From NCBI RefSeq assembly GCF_000382225.1, contig NZ_KB907801.1, positions 62,001-126,000 of the forward strand: a DNA stretch of 64,000 nt. The letters are read 5' to 3'. Under the pieces are notes generated by a model. It ran no database searches, was not told the origin of the DNA, and saw only the letters and a list, made by a program, of their open reading frames with translations. Positions 8,290-16,326 of the stretch are shown in pieces. This DNA is from Hymenobacter aerophilus DSM 13606. GTDB lineage: Bacteria > Bacteroidota > Bacteroidia > Cytophagales > Hymenobacteraceae. Every line of letters starts with the position of its first letter. Position 1 is the stretch's first letter. Made by a program: the position numbers and the translations under genes.

Positions 8290-8384
8290 AAGCTGTTAGC
8301 TGAGAGCTATTAGCCGTTAGCTTATCGGCAGAGCTTCCTGACAGAACAAGAATCTAACAGCCAACAGCTAATAGCTAACAGCTT
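8290..8384. repeat. Imperfect palindrome, AGCTGTTAGCTG family
   Basis: TAAGCTGTTAGCTG near 8289-8302 and CTAATAGCTAACAGCTTA near 8368-8385 form the ends of an imperfect inverted repeat between TldD and TldE of pair A. Related half-elements occur near 20573-20610 and 38304-38318. Confidence 0.7.
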
Positions 8385-10032
8385 AAATTTTACGGGCGGT
8401 GTTGATGACGTTCACGTTGTTGAAGCGCGTGGTGGCCGAGCCGTGGCTCACGGCCGAGCTCTGGCTGGGCTGGCCCTTGCCATCGTTGAAGAAGCCCGCC
8501 AGCCGGTAGTCCGATGCGTCGCAGGAGCCGGCGCAGGAACCCCAGAATTCCAGCGTGTTGGTCTGGTAAGCCACATCTTCGAGCATTTCCGTGATTTTGC
8601 CCTTCTCAATGGCGTAGAATACCTGGCCGCCGAACTGCGAGTTGTAGCGCTGCTGGTCGATGGAGAACGAGCCGTTGCCGGCAATGTAGATGCCCTTGTC
8701 GACACCCTTCACCAGCTCATCGACGCTCATTTTGGCGGTGCCAGGCTTGAGGCTGATGTTGGGCATGCGCTGGAACTGCACATCCTGCCACGACTGCGAG
8801 TAGCAGCAGCCGTCTGACTCCTTCTGGCCCACAATCATGGCCTGGTCGCGGATTTTCTGGTAGTCCACCAGCTTGCCCTGGTCGATGATGTTCCACTCCT
8901 TGGTTTTCACGCCTTCGTCGTCCCAGCCCACGGCGCCCAGCGAGTTGGGCTGGAGCTTGTCGGCCACAATGTTCACCTGCTTCGAGCCGTAGGGCTGGCC
9001 CTTGGCCTTCCACTCCAGCGTGGCAAACGAAGTGCCGGCGTAGTTGGCCTCGTAGCCCAGCACCCGGTCCAGCTCCGTGGGGTGGCCGACCGATTCGTGG
9101 ATGGTCAGGCCCAGGTGGTGCGGGTCGAGCACGAGGTCGTACTTGCCGGGCACTACCGACTTGCAGGTGAGCTTCTGCTTGGCCTGCTTGGCGGCGCGGG
9201 CGGCGTCTTCCAGCATATCGTAGCTGTTCTTGTAGCCGATTACGTCGGAGCCCTGAGGGCCGGCTACCTTGTCGGCGGCCTTGGGCTGCAAGTACTCGTA
9301 GCCCATGCCCATCGGCGCGCTCAGGGCCGAGCGCGAGCGGAACTTGCCCGTGCCGCGGTCCACCACCGTGACGCCGAATGTGGGGAAGATGCGGTGAATA
9401 TCCTGGTCGATATAGGAGCCGTCGGTGCTGGCGAAATACTTCTGCTCGTTCACGGCAAACAGCACCGAGTTCACGAACGAAGCGCCGTTACTCAGGGCGG
9501 CGGCGTTGGTGGCCAGCAGCAAATCCACCTTGTCTTTAATCGGCACCTCGAAGGTGTTGATTTTGATGGGCGCCTTCCACGAAACCTCCCCGAAACCCTT
9601 TTGCGGGGCCAGCTGCACCTGTTCTTTCTGCACCTTGCTGTTGGCCTTGGCAATCTGCACGGCCAGCTGGGCCGCTTTGGCAATGCCCGTGTCCGTCACG
9701 GTGTTGGTGGCCGCGAAGCCCCAGGTGCCGTTGGCAATGACGCGCACGCCCACCCCGAAACTCTCGGAGCTGACGATGTTCTGCACCTGCTTTTCGCGGG
9801 TGAACACGCCCTGGTTGAGGTAGCGCCCGATGCGCACGTCGGCGTACGATGCGCCCGCCGATTTAGCGGCGTTCAGCGCCACATCGGCCAGGCGCTTTTT
9901 GGCGGCCACGTCGAGGCCGGGCTCCAGCAGGCGCATGGGGTCAACCAGGTCGCCGGCAAAACCCGGAATAGCGGGCAGCCACAGGGCGCTGGCGGCCAGG
10001 CCCGTCAGGCCCACAAAATCACGTCGTTTCAT
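8383..10032 (-). CDS. tldD: TldD-family metalloprotease with twin-arginine-like signal, copy A
   Basis: A 549-residue TldD-type protein with the zinc motif HESVGH (312-317), followed by PTELDRVLGYEANYAGTSFA. Cys500 or Cys504 in the late GSCAGSC stretch is a candidate third zinc ligand, since E. coli TldD uses HExxxH plus a late cysteine. The N-terminus MKRRDFVGLTGLAASALWLP has the RR-x-F pattern and hydrophobic core of a Tat signal, ending near GFAGD. Classical TldD is cytosolic, so export would be a real difference. Upstream and downstream genes are the TldE copies. It is about 80 percent alike by eye to copy B, pointing to a tandem duplication of the pair. Confidence 0.87.
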   Translation of the reverse strand: MKRRDFVGLTGLAASALWLPAIPGFAGDLVDPMRLLEPGLDVAAKKRLADVALNAAKSAGASYADVRIGRYLNQGVFTREKQVQNIVSSESFGVGVRVIANGTWGFAATNTVTDTGIAKAAQLAVQIAKANSKVQKEQVQLAPQKGFGEVSWKAPIKINTFEVPIKDKVDLLLATNAAALSNGASFVNSVLFAVNEQKYFASTDGSYIDQDIHRIFPTFGVTVVDRGTGKFRSRSALSAPMGMGYEYLQPKAADKVAGPQGSDVIGYKNSYDMLEDAARAAKQAKQKLTCKSVVPGKYDLVLDPHHLGLTIHESVGHPTELDRVLGYEANYAGTSFATLEWKAKGQPYGSKQVNIVADKLQPNSLGAVGWDDEGVKTKEWNIIDQGKLVDYQKIRDQAMIVGQKESDGCCYSQSWQDVQFQRMPNISLKPGTAKMSVDELVKGVDKGIYIAGNGSFSIDQQRYNSQFGGQVFYAIEKGKITEMLEDVAYQTNTLEFWGSCAGSCDASDYRLAGFFNDGKGQPSQSSAVSHGSATTRFNNVNVINTARKI

Positions 10033-10209
10033 AAATCACAGATGTTGCAGATGGTGCAGATGACACAGATTCGTTCAAGTACAGGGATAAAGCCGAATTA
10101 TAGATGTTGCAGATAACGGGCTGGCGCATAGCCGTTTTACCGAAAGTACAAGGTGCGTCCGGCAGAACGAATCTGCGTTATCCCATCATCTGCAACATCT
10201 GTGATTTTA
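10033..10209. repeat. Imperfect palindrome, CAGATGTTGCAGATG family
   Basis: ATCACAGATGTTGCAGATGG (10035-10054) pairs imperfectly with CATCTGCAACATCTGTGAT (10188-10206). The AGATTCGTT and AACGAATCT parts pair as well. It fills the gap between the two TldD/TldE pairs and reaches the stop codon of TldE copy B. Confidence 0.75.
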
Positions 10210-11541
10210 GACGGCGTCCGACAAGCTGGTGAAGGTGAAGTCGCGGATTTTGAGCGGGGGCACGAGGTTGCCGCCCACGCGCACGGGCTTGCCGATGGCT
10301 TCGAGGTTGTTGAGCATGATAATCGGGCTCTCGTTGAAGCGGAAGTTCTTCACCGGAAACTTGATTTGGCCGTTTTCGATGTAGAACGTACCGTCGCGCG
10401 TCAGGCCGGTATACAGCAGCGTCTGGGGGTCGACGGGGCGGATGTACCACAGGCGGGTTACCAGAATGCCCTTGGCCGTGCTCTTGATAAGGTCGTTTAC
10501 GCTCTGGGTGCCGCCTTCCATAATCCAGCCTCCCGGGCGCGGAATGTCGGGGATACCGGCCTTCTGGGCCCAGAAGCGCGAGGTGTAGAGGTTCTTCACC
10601 ACGCCCTTCTCAATCCAGGTCATCTTCTGCTGGGGCCGGCCGTCGCCCGAAAACACGAGGTCGGGCACCTCAGCGTTGGCGGGGTCGGAGTAGATAGTCA
10701 CGCGCTCATCGAAGAGCTTTTCGCCCTTGCGGTTGCCGCCGCCTTTTTTGCTGAGAAACGAGCGGCCTTCGTCGGCGTTGCGGGCGTCGAGGGCGCTCAT
10801 CAGCGCCTGCATCAGCGAGGCGTCGGTGTTGGCCACCAGCGCGGCAGGCTCCAGGATAACGGTGTACTTGCCGGGCTCCAGGGCCTTGGCATTGCGCGAG
10901 CCGGCCGCTTTGTCGGCCGCAATGCGGGTCAGGGTCTTGGCGTCGAACTTGCTGGCGTCGTTGTAGTCGGCCGTAGCGTAGCCCGAGCCGGTGCCGTCGG
11001 GCGTGCGCACCGTCACGCTGAACTCCAGGCCCGACTGCTGCTGGTAGGCCTCCAGGCCCTTGCTGTTGCGCTTGGCCACAAAGCCCACCGAGTCGTTGAG
11101 GAAGGCCGCCGAGCTGAGCTTGCGCTCATCGCAGATAATCATGCTGCTGCCCACCTGCGCGGCGCGGTAGTCGGGCGTGATGTCGGCTGTGGCCTTGGCG
11201 AAGCTGGCCGTGGTGGGCAGGTATTTCTGGGGCCCGAGCAGGGGCATGTACTCGGGGCTCTCGGGGGCGAGGCGGGCAATTTCTTCGGCCCGCGTTACGC
11301 AGGTGCGCAGCGTGGCGTCGTCGAACTGGTTGCAGGTAGCCACGCCCGAGCGTTTACCAAAGCGGGCTTCCACCGCCAAACTCACGTTGTCGATGCCGCC
11401 GCTGGTGCTGATGGCGTTGCGCGCCGAGCGCACGTTGCCGCCCGACTGCCCGCTGAGCGTGGCTTCGCACTCGTCGGCTTTGCTGAAGCCGAGCACTTTC
11501 TTAAGAATTTCCTGGGCTTCGGTCTGGGAAAGGATGGCCAT
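10207..11541 (-). CDS. tldE: TldE/PmbA-family protein, copy B
   Basis: A 444-residue paralogue of the TldE-type protein at 6953-8278. The second half is near identical by eye (EPGKYTVILEPAALVAN, FLSKKGGGNRKG, GGTQSVNDLIKSTAKGILVT). The region around 100-160 is the most divergent, which may mark the part that recognises the partner or the substrate. It has no zinc motif and no signal peptide. It forms pair B with the TldD gene upstream. The 204-base gap between them holds a 48-bp perfect palindrome, so coupling by translation is not possible. Confidence 0.87.
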   Translation of the reverse strand: MAILSQTEAQEILKKVLGFSKADECEATLSGQSGGNVRSARNAISTSGGIDNVSLAVEARFGKRSGVATCNQFDDATLRTCVTRAEEIARLAPESPEYMPLLGPQKYLPTTASFAKATADITPDYRAAQVGSSMIICDERKLSSAAFLNDSVGFVAKRNSKGLEAYQQQSGLEFSVTVRTPDGTGSGYATADYNDASKFDAKTLTRIAADKAAGSRNAKALEPGKYTVILEPAALVANTDASLMQALMSALDARNADEGRSFLSKKGGGNRKGEKLFDERVTIYSDPANAEVPDLVFSGDGRPQQKMTWIEKGVVKNLYTSRFWAQKAGIPDIPRPGGWIMEGGTQSVNDLIKSTAKGILVTRLWYIRPVDPQTLLYTGLTRDGTFYIENGQIKFPVKNFRFNESPIIMLNNLEAIGKPVRVGGNLVPPLKIRDFTFTSLSDAV

Positions 11542-11583
11542 ATGGTTAATGTGTTGATGCGTGGATACTTTGTTCTGGCGTGC

Positions 11584-11729
11584 GCCTCACCCCCTAGCCC
11601 CCTCTCCGAAAAAGGAGAGGGGGGAACTAGATGCTAGCTTTCTAAAATTAAAGCAGCCGTGACTAGACTAGAAAATTAGATTCTAGTTCCCCCCTCTCCT
11701 TTTTCGGAGAGGGGGCTAGGGGGTGAGGC
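11584..11729. repeat. Perfect 48-bp inverted repeat, CCCCCTAGCCCCCTCTCC family
   Basis: Arms 11584-11631 and 11682-11729 are exact reverse complements, with a 50-base spacer. The arms carry an inner smaller palindrome (CTCTCC / GGAGAG around AAAAA). It separates TldD and TldE of pair B. It is the only copy of this family in the window. Confidence 0.93.
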
Positions 11730-11745
11730 GTAACGCCAGAACAGC

Positions 11746-13395
11746 TTAAATTTTACGGGCGGTGTTGATGACGTTCACGTTGTTGAAGCGCGTGGTGGCC
11801 GAGCCGTGGCTCACGGCCGACACCTGGCTGGGCTGGCCCTTGCCGTCGAAGAAGGAGCCGAACAGCCGGTAGTCCGAGGCGTCGCAGATGGCCGCGCAGG
11901 AGTTCCAGAACTCCAGCGTGTTGGTCTGGTAAGCCACGTCTTCGAGCATGCCGGAAATCTTGCCCTTGTCGATGGCATAGAACACTTGGCCGCCGAACTG
12001 GGAGTTGTAGCGCTGCTGGTCAATCGAAAACGAGCCGCGGCCGGCAATGTAAATGCCCTTGTCCACCTTGCTAATCATCTCATCCACGCTCAGCTTGCTG
12101 GTGCCGGGCTTGAGGCTGATGTTGGGCATGCGCTGGAACTGCACCGTGCTCCACGAGTCGGCGTAGCAGCAGCCGTCCGACTGCTTCTGGTCGACGATGT
12201 GCGCCTGGTCGCGGATTTTCTGGTAATCCACCAGCTTGCCCTGGTCGATGATGTTCCACTCCTTGGTCGGCACGCCCTCATCGTCCCAGCCCACGGCGCC
12301 CAGCGAGTTGGGCTGCAGCTTGTCGGCCACAATATTGACGAGCTTCGAACCATAAGGCTGGCCCTTGGCGCGCCAGTCGAGCGTGGCGAACGAGGTGCCG
12401 GCGTAGTTGGCCTCGTAGCCCAGCACCCGGTCGAGCTCCGTGGGGTGGCCCACCGATTCGTGGATGGTCAGGCCCAGGTGGTTGGGGTCGAGCACGAGGT
12501 CGTACTTGCCGGCCGTTACCGATTTGCAGGTGAGCTTTTCCTTGGCCTGCTTGGCGGCCAGGGCGGCATCGGCCAGCATATCGAAGCTGTTGCGGTAGCC
12601 GGTGAGGCCGGTGCCGGCCGGGCCCGCAATGCGGTCGGCGGCTTTGGGCTGCAGGTACTCGTAGCCCATGCCCATTGGGGCACTCAACGCATCGCGCGAG
12701 CGGAACTTGCCGGTGCTCCTATCAATAGCCGTTACCGAGAAGTTGGGCCAGATGCGATGAATGTCCTGGTCGATGTAGGAGCCGTCGGTGCTGGCGAAGT
12801 ACTTCTGCTCGTTCACCTGAAATAGCACCGAATTCACGAACGAAGCGCCGTTATCCAGAGCCGCGGCATTGGTGGCCAGCAGCAAGTCCACCTTGTCCTT
12901 CACCGGCACCTCGAAGGCGTTCACCTGAATCGGGGTTTTCCAGCTCACCACGCCCTGGCCTTTCTGGGCGGCAAGCTGCACGGGCTCTTTCTGCACTTTG
13001 CTGTTAGCCTTGGCAATCTGCACGGCCAGCTGGGCCGCTTTGGCCAGGCCGGCTTCGGTTACGGTGTTGGTGGAGGCGAAACCCCAGGTGCCGTTGGCAA
13101 TAACGCGCACGCCGGCGCCAAAACTCTCGCCGCTGGCAATGTTCTGCACCTGCTTTTCGCGGGTGAACACGCTCTGGTTGAGGTAGCGCCCGATGCGCAC
13201 ATCGGCGTAGGAGGCCCCGGCCGATTTAGCGGTGTTCAGGGCCACATCGGCCAGGCGTTTTTTGGCGGCTACGTCGAGGCCGGGCTCCAGCAGGCGCGCG
13301 GGGTCTACGAGCGAGCCGCCCAGGCCCGGCACGGCCGGCAGCCACAGGGCCCCGGCAGCCAGGCCCGTCAGGCCCACAAAGTCACGTCGTTTCAA
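11746..13395 (-). CDS. tldD: TldD-family metalloprotease with twin-arginine-like signal, copy B
   Basis: A 549-residue paralogue of the TldD protein at 8383-10032, same length and same motifs: HESVGH at 312-317 and a late SCAAIC cysteine pair. The start codon is TTG at 13395. It is supported by the identical N-terminus of the two copies (MKRRDFVGLTGLAA), while copy A uses ATG. The RR-x-F motif and hydrophobic core again suggest Tat export. As first gene of the four it is preceded by a 270-base gap. That gap holds a possible weak promoter (TTG, 21 bases, TACCTTCT on the minus strand near 13437-13468) and a palindrome. Confidence 0.87.
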   Translation of the reverse strand: MKRRDFVGLTGLAAGALWLPAVPGLGGSLVDPARLLEPGLDVAAKKRLADVALNTAKSAGASYADVRIGRYLNQSVFTREKQVQNIASGESFGAGVRVIANGTWGFASTNTVTEAGLAKAAQLAVQIAKANSKVQKEPVQLAAQKGQGVVSWKTPIQVNAFEVPVKDKVDLLLATNAAALDNGASFVNSVLFQVNEQKYFASTDGSYIDQDIHRIWPNFSVTAIDRSTGKFRSRDALSAPMGMGYEYLQPKAADRIAGPAGTGLTGYRNSFDMLADAALAAKQAKEKLTCKSVTAGKYDLVLDPNHLGLTIHESVGHPTELDRVLGYEANYAGTSFATLDWRAKGQPYGSKLVNIVADKLQPNSLGAVGWDDEGVPTKEWNIIDQGKLVDYQKIRDQAHIVDQKQSDGCCYADSWSTVQFQRMPNISLKPGTSKLSVDEMISKVDKGIYIAGRGSFSIDQQRYNSQFGGQVFYAIDKGKISGMLEDVAYQTNTLEFWNSCAAICDASDYRLFGSFFDGKGQPSQVSAVSHGSATTRFNNVNVINTARKI

Positions 13396-13544
13396 ATTGA
13401 TGGATTTTGGGTGAAGGGAGGAAGGAATTCGGCAAGAAGGTACGGCCTTCGTTGCATTTGTCGCAACCCACAGACAAAAAACCCGTAGCGGGGCTGCATT
13501 TAGGTTGGAGTCAAGAAGAAAAAGTAAAAAATACCTACGGGCTT

Positions 13545-13631
13545 GTCATCCTGAGCGCAGCGAAGGACCTATACAGAAGGTGCTATTTGATGTTAGCCTC
13601 TGTATAGGTCCTTCGCTGCGCTCAGGATGAC
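13545..13631. repeat. Perfect 32-bp inverted repeat, GTCATCCTGAG type
   Basis: Arms 13545-13576 and 13600-13631 are exact reverse complements. It lies between the McrC stop and the TldD copy B start. Close relatives with the CGAAGGACCT core are at 47247-47345 and 50857-50981. Confidence 0.92.
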
Positions 13632-13666
13632 AGAATTTCTAAACAGTTTCTTTGACTTCAGCAATG

Positions 13667-14698
13667 CTACGCCACCAGCGCCAGCAAATCGGCCGCAATG
13701 GCTTCCCAGGGCTGGTTCAGGTCGATGGTGACCACGCGCACGGGGTGGCCGCCGAGGGTGTAGCGCAAATCCACGGCCTGGGCCGCGGCGGGATAGAGCA
13801 GGATGCCTTCGAGCTGCTGACCGGATTGGGCGGGCTGGTTTTGCAGGTAGGCGTAGAGTTGGTAGAGGTGGGGCGAAATCAGCCGGGCCTGGTCGTGGTG
13901 GCGCCGCAGGGCGGCGGCGTAGTACTTGGTGTCGAGGATGATTTTGCGCGTCGGACTTTCCAGGCTGGTATCGGTAATCATGGCCGGCAGCAGCGCCAGG
14001 GCCTCGGGCGTTTCGGCCGCCGCCTGCCAGGCAATGGTTTCCGAGCTCGCCCGAAACTGCCGTTGCTCCAGCCGGTAAAAGTTGCGCACGAACTGCTCGA
14101 ACAGCCGGGCCATTAGCGCCTCGTCGCGCCGGAAGTCGCGGAAGCGGGCCGGGCCTTCGGCGTCGGGCGCGGGCAGGGCGCTCAGATGCAGCAGCTCGCA
14201 CACGTTCAGCAGAAACCCGCCCAGCCCGCCCGGCCGCAACCGCCGCACCGCCCGTAGGCTGGCCGCTCCCAACGGCCGCGCCACCACGGCCGCCGGAAAC
14301 CGCCGTAGCGTCAGCCGGATTTGCTGGCGCTGCTCAGCCGGTAGGGCCCGGCTGCGGCTCAGCTGCTGCAAGGTTCCCAGTAGCAGCCCGGCCAGCGGCG
14401 CGTCGGGGCTCAGCTCATCAAAAGCGCACACGGCCCGGCCCCGGCGCGGCAAATCCTGGCTGAGCGTGGGCGTGAGCAGCACCCGGCCGCGCAGTTCGGG
14501 CAGCTCCTGCACCCGCTCGGCGTAGGCCACCGGCAGGCCCCGGGCCAGCAGCCGGCGCGTGCCGCTCAGCAGCACCTGGGCCAGCAGTGGCACCGACCGC
14601 TTGAACGCCTGCCCGCTCACCGCCCGCACCTCTGCCTCCTCGGGCAGCCGGTTCCAGGCGTAGCACAGCAGATAATACAGGTTCTGGATGGGTATCAT
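13667..14698 (-). CDS. mcrC: McrC-family subunit of an McrBC-type restriction system
   Basis: A 343-residue McrC homologue. It starts MIPIQNLYYLLCYAWN, the typical McrC opening. It has the LFEQFVRNFYR helix (199-209) and a PD-(D/E)xK nuclease core with ITDTSL (241-246) and ILDTKYY (254-260; Asp256, Lys258). McrC is the nuclease subunit that cuts DNA carrying modified cytosines when McrB translocates on it. It is encoded just downstream of McrB on the same strand, with a TTAGGG-rich palindrome in the 84-base gap. I see no lesion, so the system is probably functional. Confidence 0.88.
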   Translation of the reverse strand: MIPIQNLYYLLCYAWNRLPEEAEVRAVSGQAFKRSVPLLAQVLLSGTRRLLARGLPVAYAERVQELPELRGRVLLTPTLSQDLPRRGRAVCAFDELSPDAPLAGLLLGTLQQLSRSRALPAEQRQQIRLTLRRFPAAVVARPLGAASLRAVRRLRPGGLGGFLLNVCELLHLSALPAPDAEGPARFRDFRRDEALMARLFEQFVRNFYRLEQRQFRASSETIAWQAAAETPEALALLPAMITDTSLESPTRKIILDTKYYAAALRRHHDQARLISPHLYQLYAYLQNQPAQSGQQLEGILLYPAAAQAVDLRYTLGGHPVRVVTIDLNQPWEAIAADLLALVA

Positions 14699-14700
14699 TC

Positions 14701-14800
14701 TTAGGTTTTAGGGCTTAGGGACTTAGGGCTTAGATTTTCAATGGATAAAATGAAAGAGGAGGTGTCTCTAAGCCCTAAGTCCCTAAGACCTAAAACCTAT
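14701..14800. repeat. Imperfect palindrome, CTTAGGGACTTAGGG family
   Basis: TTAGGTTTTAGGGCTTAGGG (14701-14720) pairs with CCCTAAGTCCCTAAG near 14772-14786 and ACCTAAAACCT near 14788-14798. It lies between McrB and McrC and reaches into the last codons of the McrB gene. A short unpaired relative is near 3926-3955. Confidence 0.75.
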
Positions 14801-16147
14801 CAGCAGCTTCTTTTTCTGTGCGGCGGATTTGGCCGGCTCATCGAGCCAGTAGTCGTCCAGCAGCGGGCCGATTTCCTGCTCCATAATCAGGCGCAGCCAC
14901 TCGGGGGCTTCGGCGGGGTGGGTGGGAGGCTGGCAGAAGTAGCTGTGGCCCACGCAGAAATCGGGGCCCAGCTCGGGGTCGTCGGCAATGGTCTGGTTGA
15001 GGTCGGTGAGGCGGCTGGTGAGTTGGGTTATGAGGCCGGCCGGTACGTTTTGGGCTGCCAGCAGCGCCCGCAGCGGCTCGCCGAATTCGGGTCGTAGGCT
15101 CACGAAGGCGAATCGGCGGCGCAGGGCGTAATCGAGCGGGGCCAGGCTGCGGTCGGCCAGGTTCATGGTGCCGATGACGAACACGTTTTCGGGCACGAAG
15201 AAGGGTGGGCTGCCGGCCTCGGCGTAGGGCAGGCGCACGGCGTGGGCGGGCCCGCGCTTGTCGGCCTCCAGCAACAGCAGCAACTCGCCGAAAATGCGGG
15301 CCACGTTGCCGCGGTTTAGCTCGTCAATCAGCAGAAAGTACGGCTGCCCGGGGTCCAGAGCGGCGCGGCGGCAGAACTCCACCAGCAGGCCGTCGCGCAG
15401 CCGAAAGCCGCCCTGGTTGTCGGGCCGGAAACCCTGCACGAAATCCTCGTAGCTGTAGCTGGGGTGGAACTGCACCAGCTCGATGCGGGCCGCGTCGGTG
15501 GCGCCCAGCGCCAGCCAGGCCAGCCGCCGCGCCAGAAACGTTTTGCCCGTGCCCGGCGGGCCCTGCAGCAGCAAATTGCGCCGCCGCGCCAAAGCCGCCC
15601 GCGCCGCTGCCAGCTCTTCATCCGATAAAAACAGCTCGGCCCGCGCCATCTCCGGCGTATAGGGCTGCGGGGCCGGCCGCTCGTAACCGGCTGCTGGCTC
15701 GTGCGCTTCAGTCGGCTCGGTGGTCAGGGCTTCGTCAGCTCCCGCAGCGGGTGAGGCCTCTGTGGAAGCAGACTTCGCGCGGGCTTTTTTAGGCAGCGTG
15801 GTTTCGCGGGCCGAGCCAGTGTAGAGGGCCTCCAAATCCTGCTGAGCCGCTACGTCGCCGTTGAGCAGGGGCGAGTTTTCGAGCGTGGGGCGCTTGGTGG
15901 CAATCGTGAAATCCAACGCCTCCAGGGCCTGGTTGGTGGGCTCGCCGGCCCGCAGCGGCCACTTAGCCCCGGTTCCGGTGGCCAACTCGTAGGCGCGCTG
16001 GGCCACCCGGCGCGGGGCGTAGCGCCGGCCCCGGTACACCAGGTCGTACACCGTGCTCAACGGCATCCGCGGCCCCTCGGCATCCAGCTCGCGCAGGGCC
16101 TGTAGCACCTGTTCGCGGGTGATGAGGGGGGTGACGGGAGCAGGCAT
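14783..16147 (-). CDS. mcrB: McrB-family AAA+ GTPase/ATPase of a restriction system
   Basis: A 454-residue McrB-type motor. The AAA+ part has Walker A GPPGTGK (196-202), the McrB-typical QFHPSYSYEDFVQG (226-239), IDELNRGNVARIFGE (274-288), the GTMNLADRS sensor (326-334) and RRRF (343-346). Energy from nucleotide hydrolysis drives DNA translocation before McrC cuts. Residues 10-90 form a small separate domain with VYDLVYRGRRYAPRRVAQRA and a later conserved-looking N-x2-L-x2-LDF. It is joined to the motor by a low-complexity linker (about 115-165). That N-terminal domain is not the classical E. coli McrB DNA-binding domain as far as I can see. It probably reads the modified base or site. Confidence 0.88.
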   Translation of the reverse strand: MPAPVTPLITREQVLQALRELDAEGPRMPLSTVYDLVYRGRRYAPRRVAQRAYELATGTGAKWPLRAGEPTNQALEALDFTIATKRPTLENSPLLNGDVAAQQDLEALYTGSARETTLPKKARAKSASTEASPAAGADEALTTEPTEAHEPAAGYERPAPQPYTPEMARAELFLSDEELAAARAALARRRNLLLQGPPGTGKTFLARRLAWLALGATDAARIELVQFHPSYSYEDFVQGFRPDNQGGFRLRDGLLVEFCRRAALDPGQPYFLLIDELNRGNVARIFGELLLLLEADKRGPAHAVRLPYAEAGSPPFFVPENVFVIGTMNLADRSLAPLDYALRRRFAFVSLRPEFGEPLRALLAAQNVPAGLITQLTSRLTDLNQTIADDPELGPDFCVGHSYFCQPPTHPAEAPEWLRLIMEQEIGPLLDDYWLDEPAKSAAQKKKLLIGFRS

Positions 16148-16326
16148 TTAGTGACTTGGTGATTTAGTGACTATAAAGAACGTCATTCTGAGCAGCGCGA
16201 AGAATCTCGCGGGCTGACGTTGTAGGGATACGTAACGGTTGAAATTACTACAGCACGCGAGATTCTTCGCTTCGCTCAGAATGACAGGGCTTTTACCTTC
16301 ACTCATTCACCAAGTCACTCACTCAC
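16146..16326. repeat. Nested palindromes: TTAGTGACTTGGTGA outer, GTCATTCTGAG inner
   Basis: The inner element runs 16182-16285, GTCATTCTGAG to CTCAGAATGAC, with a mismatched block in the arms. An outer, less perfect pair (TTTAGTGACTTGGTG near 16147-16161 and CACCAAGTCACT near 16306-16317) surrounds it. The outer arm overlaps the last codons of the sigma54-type regulator gene. It separates that gene from McrB. Confidence 0.8.
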
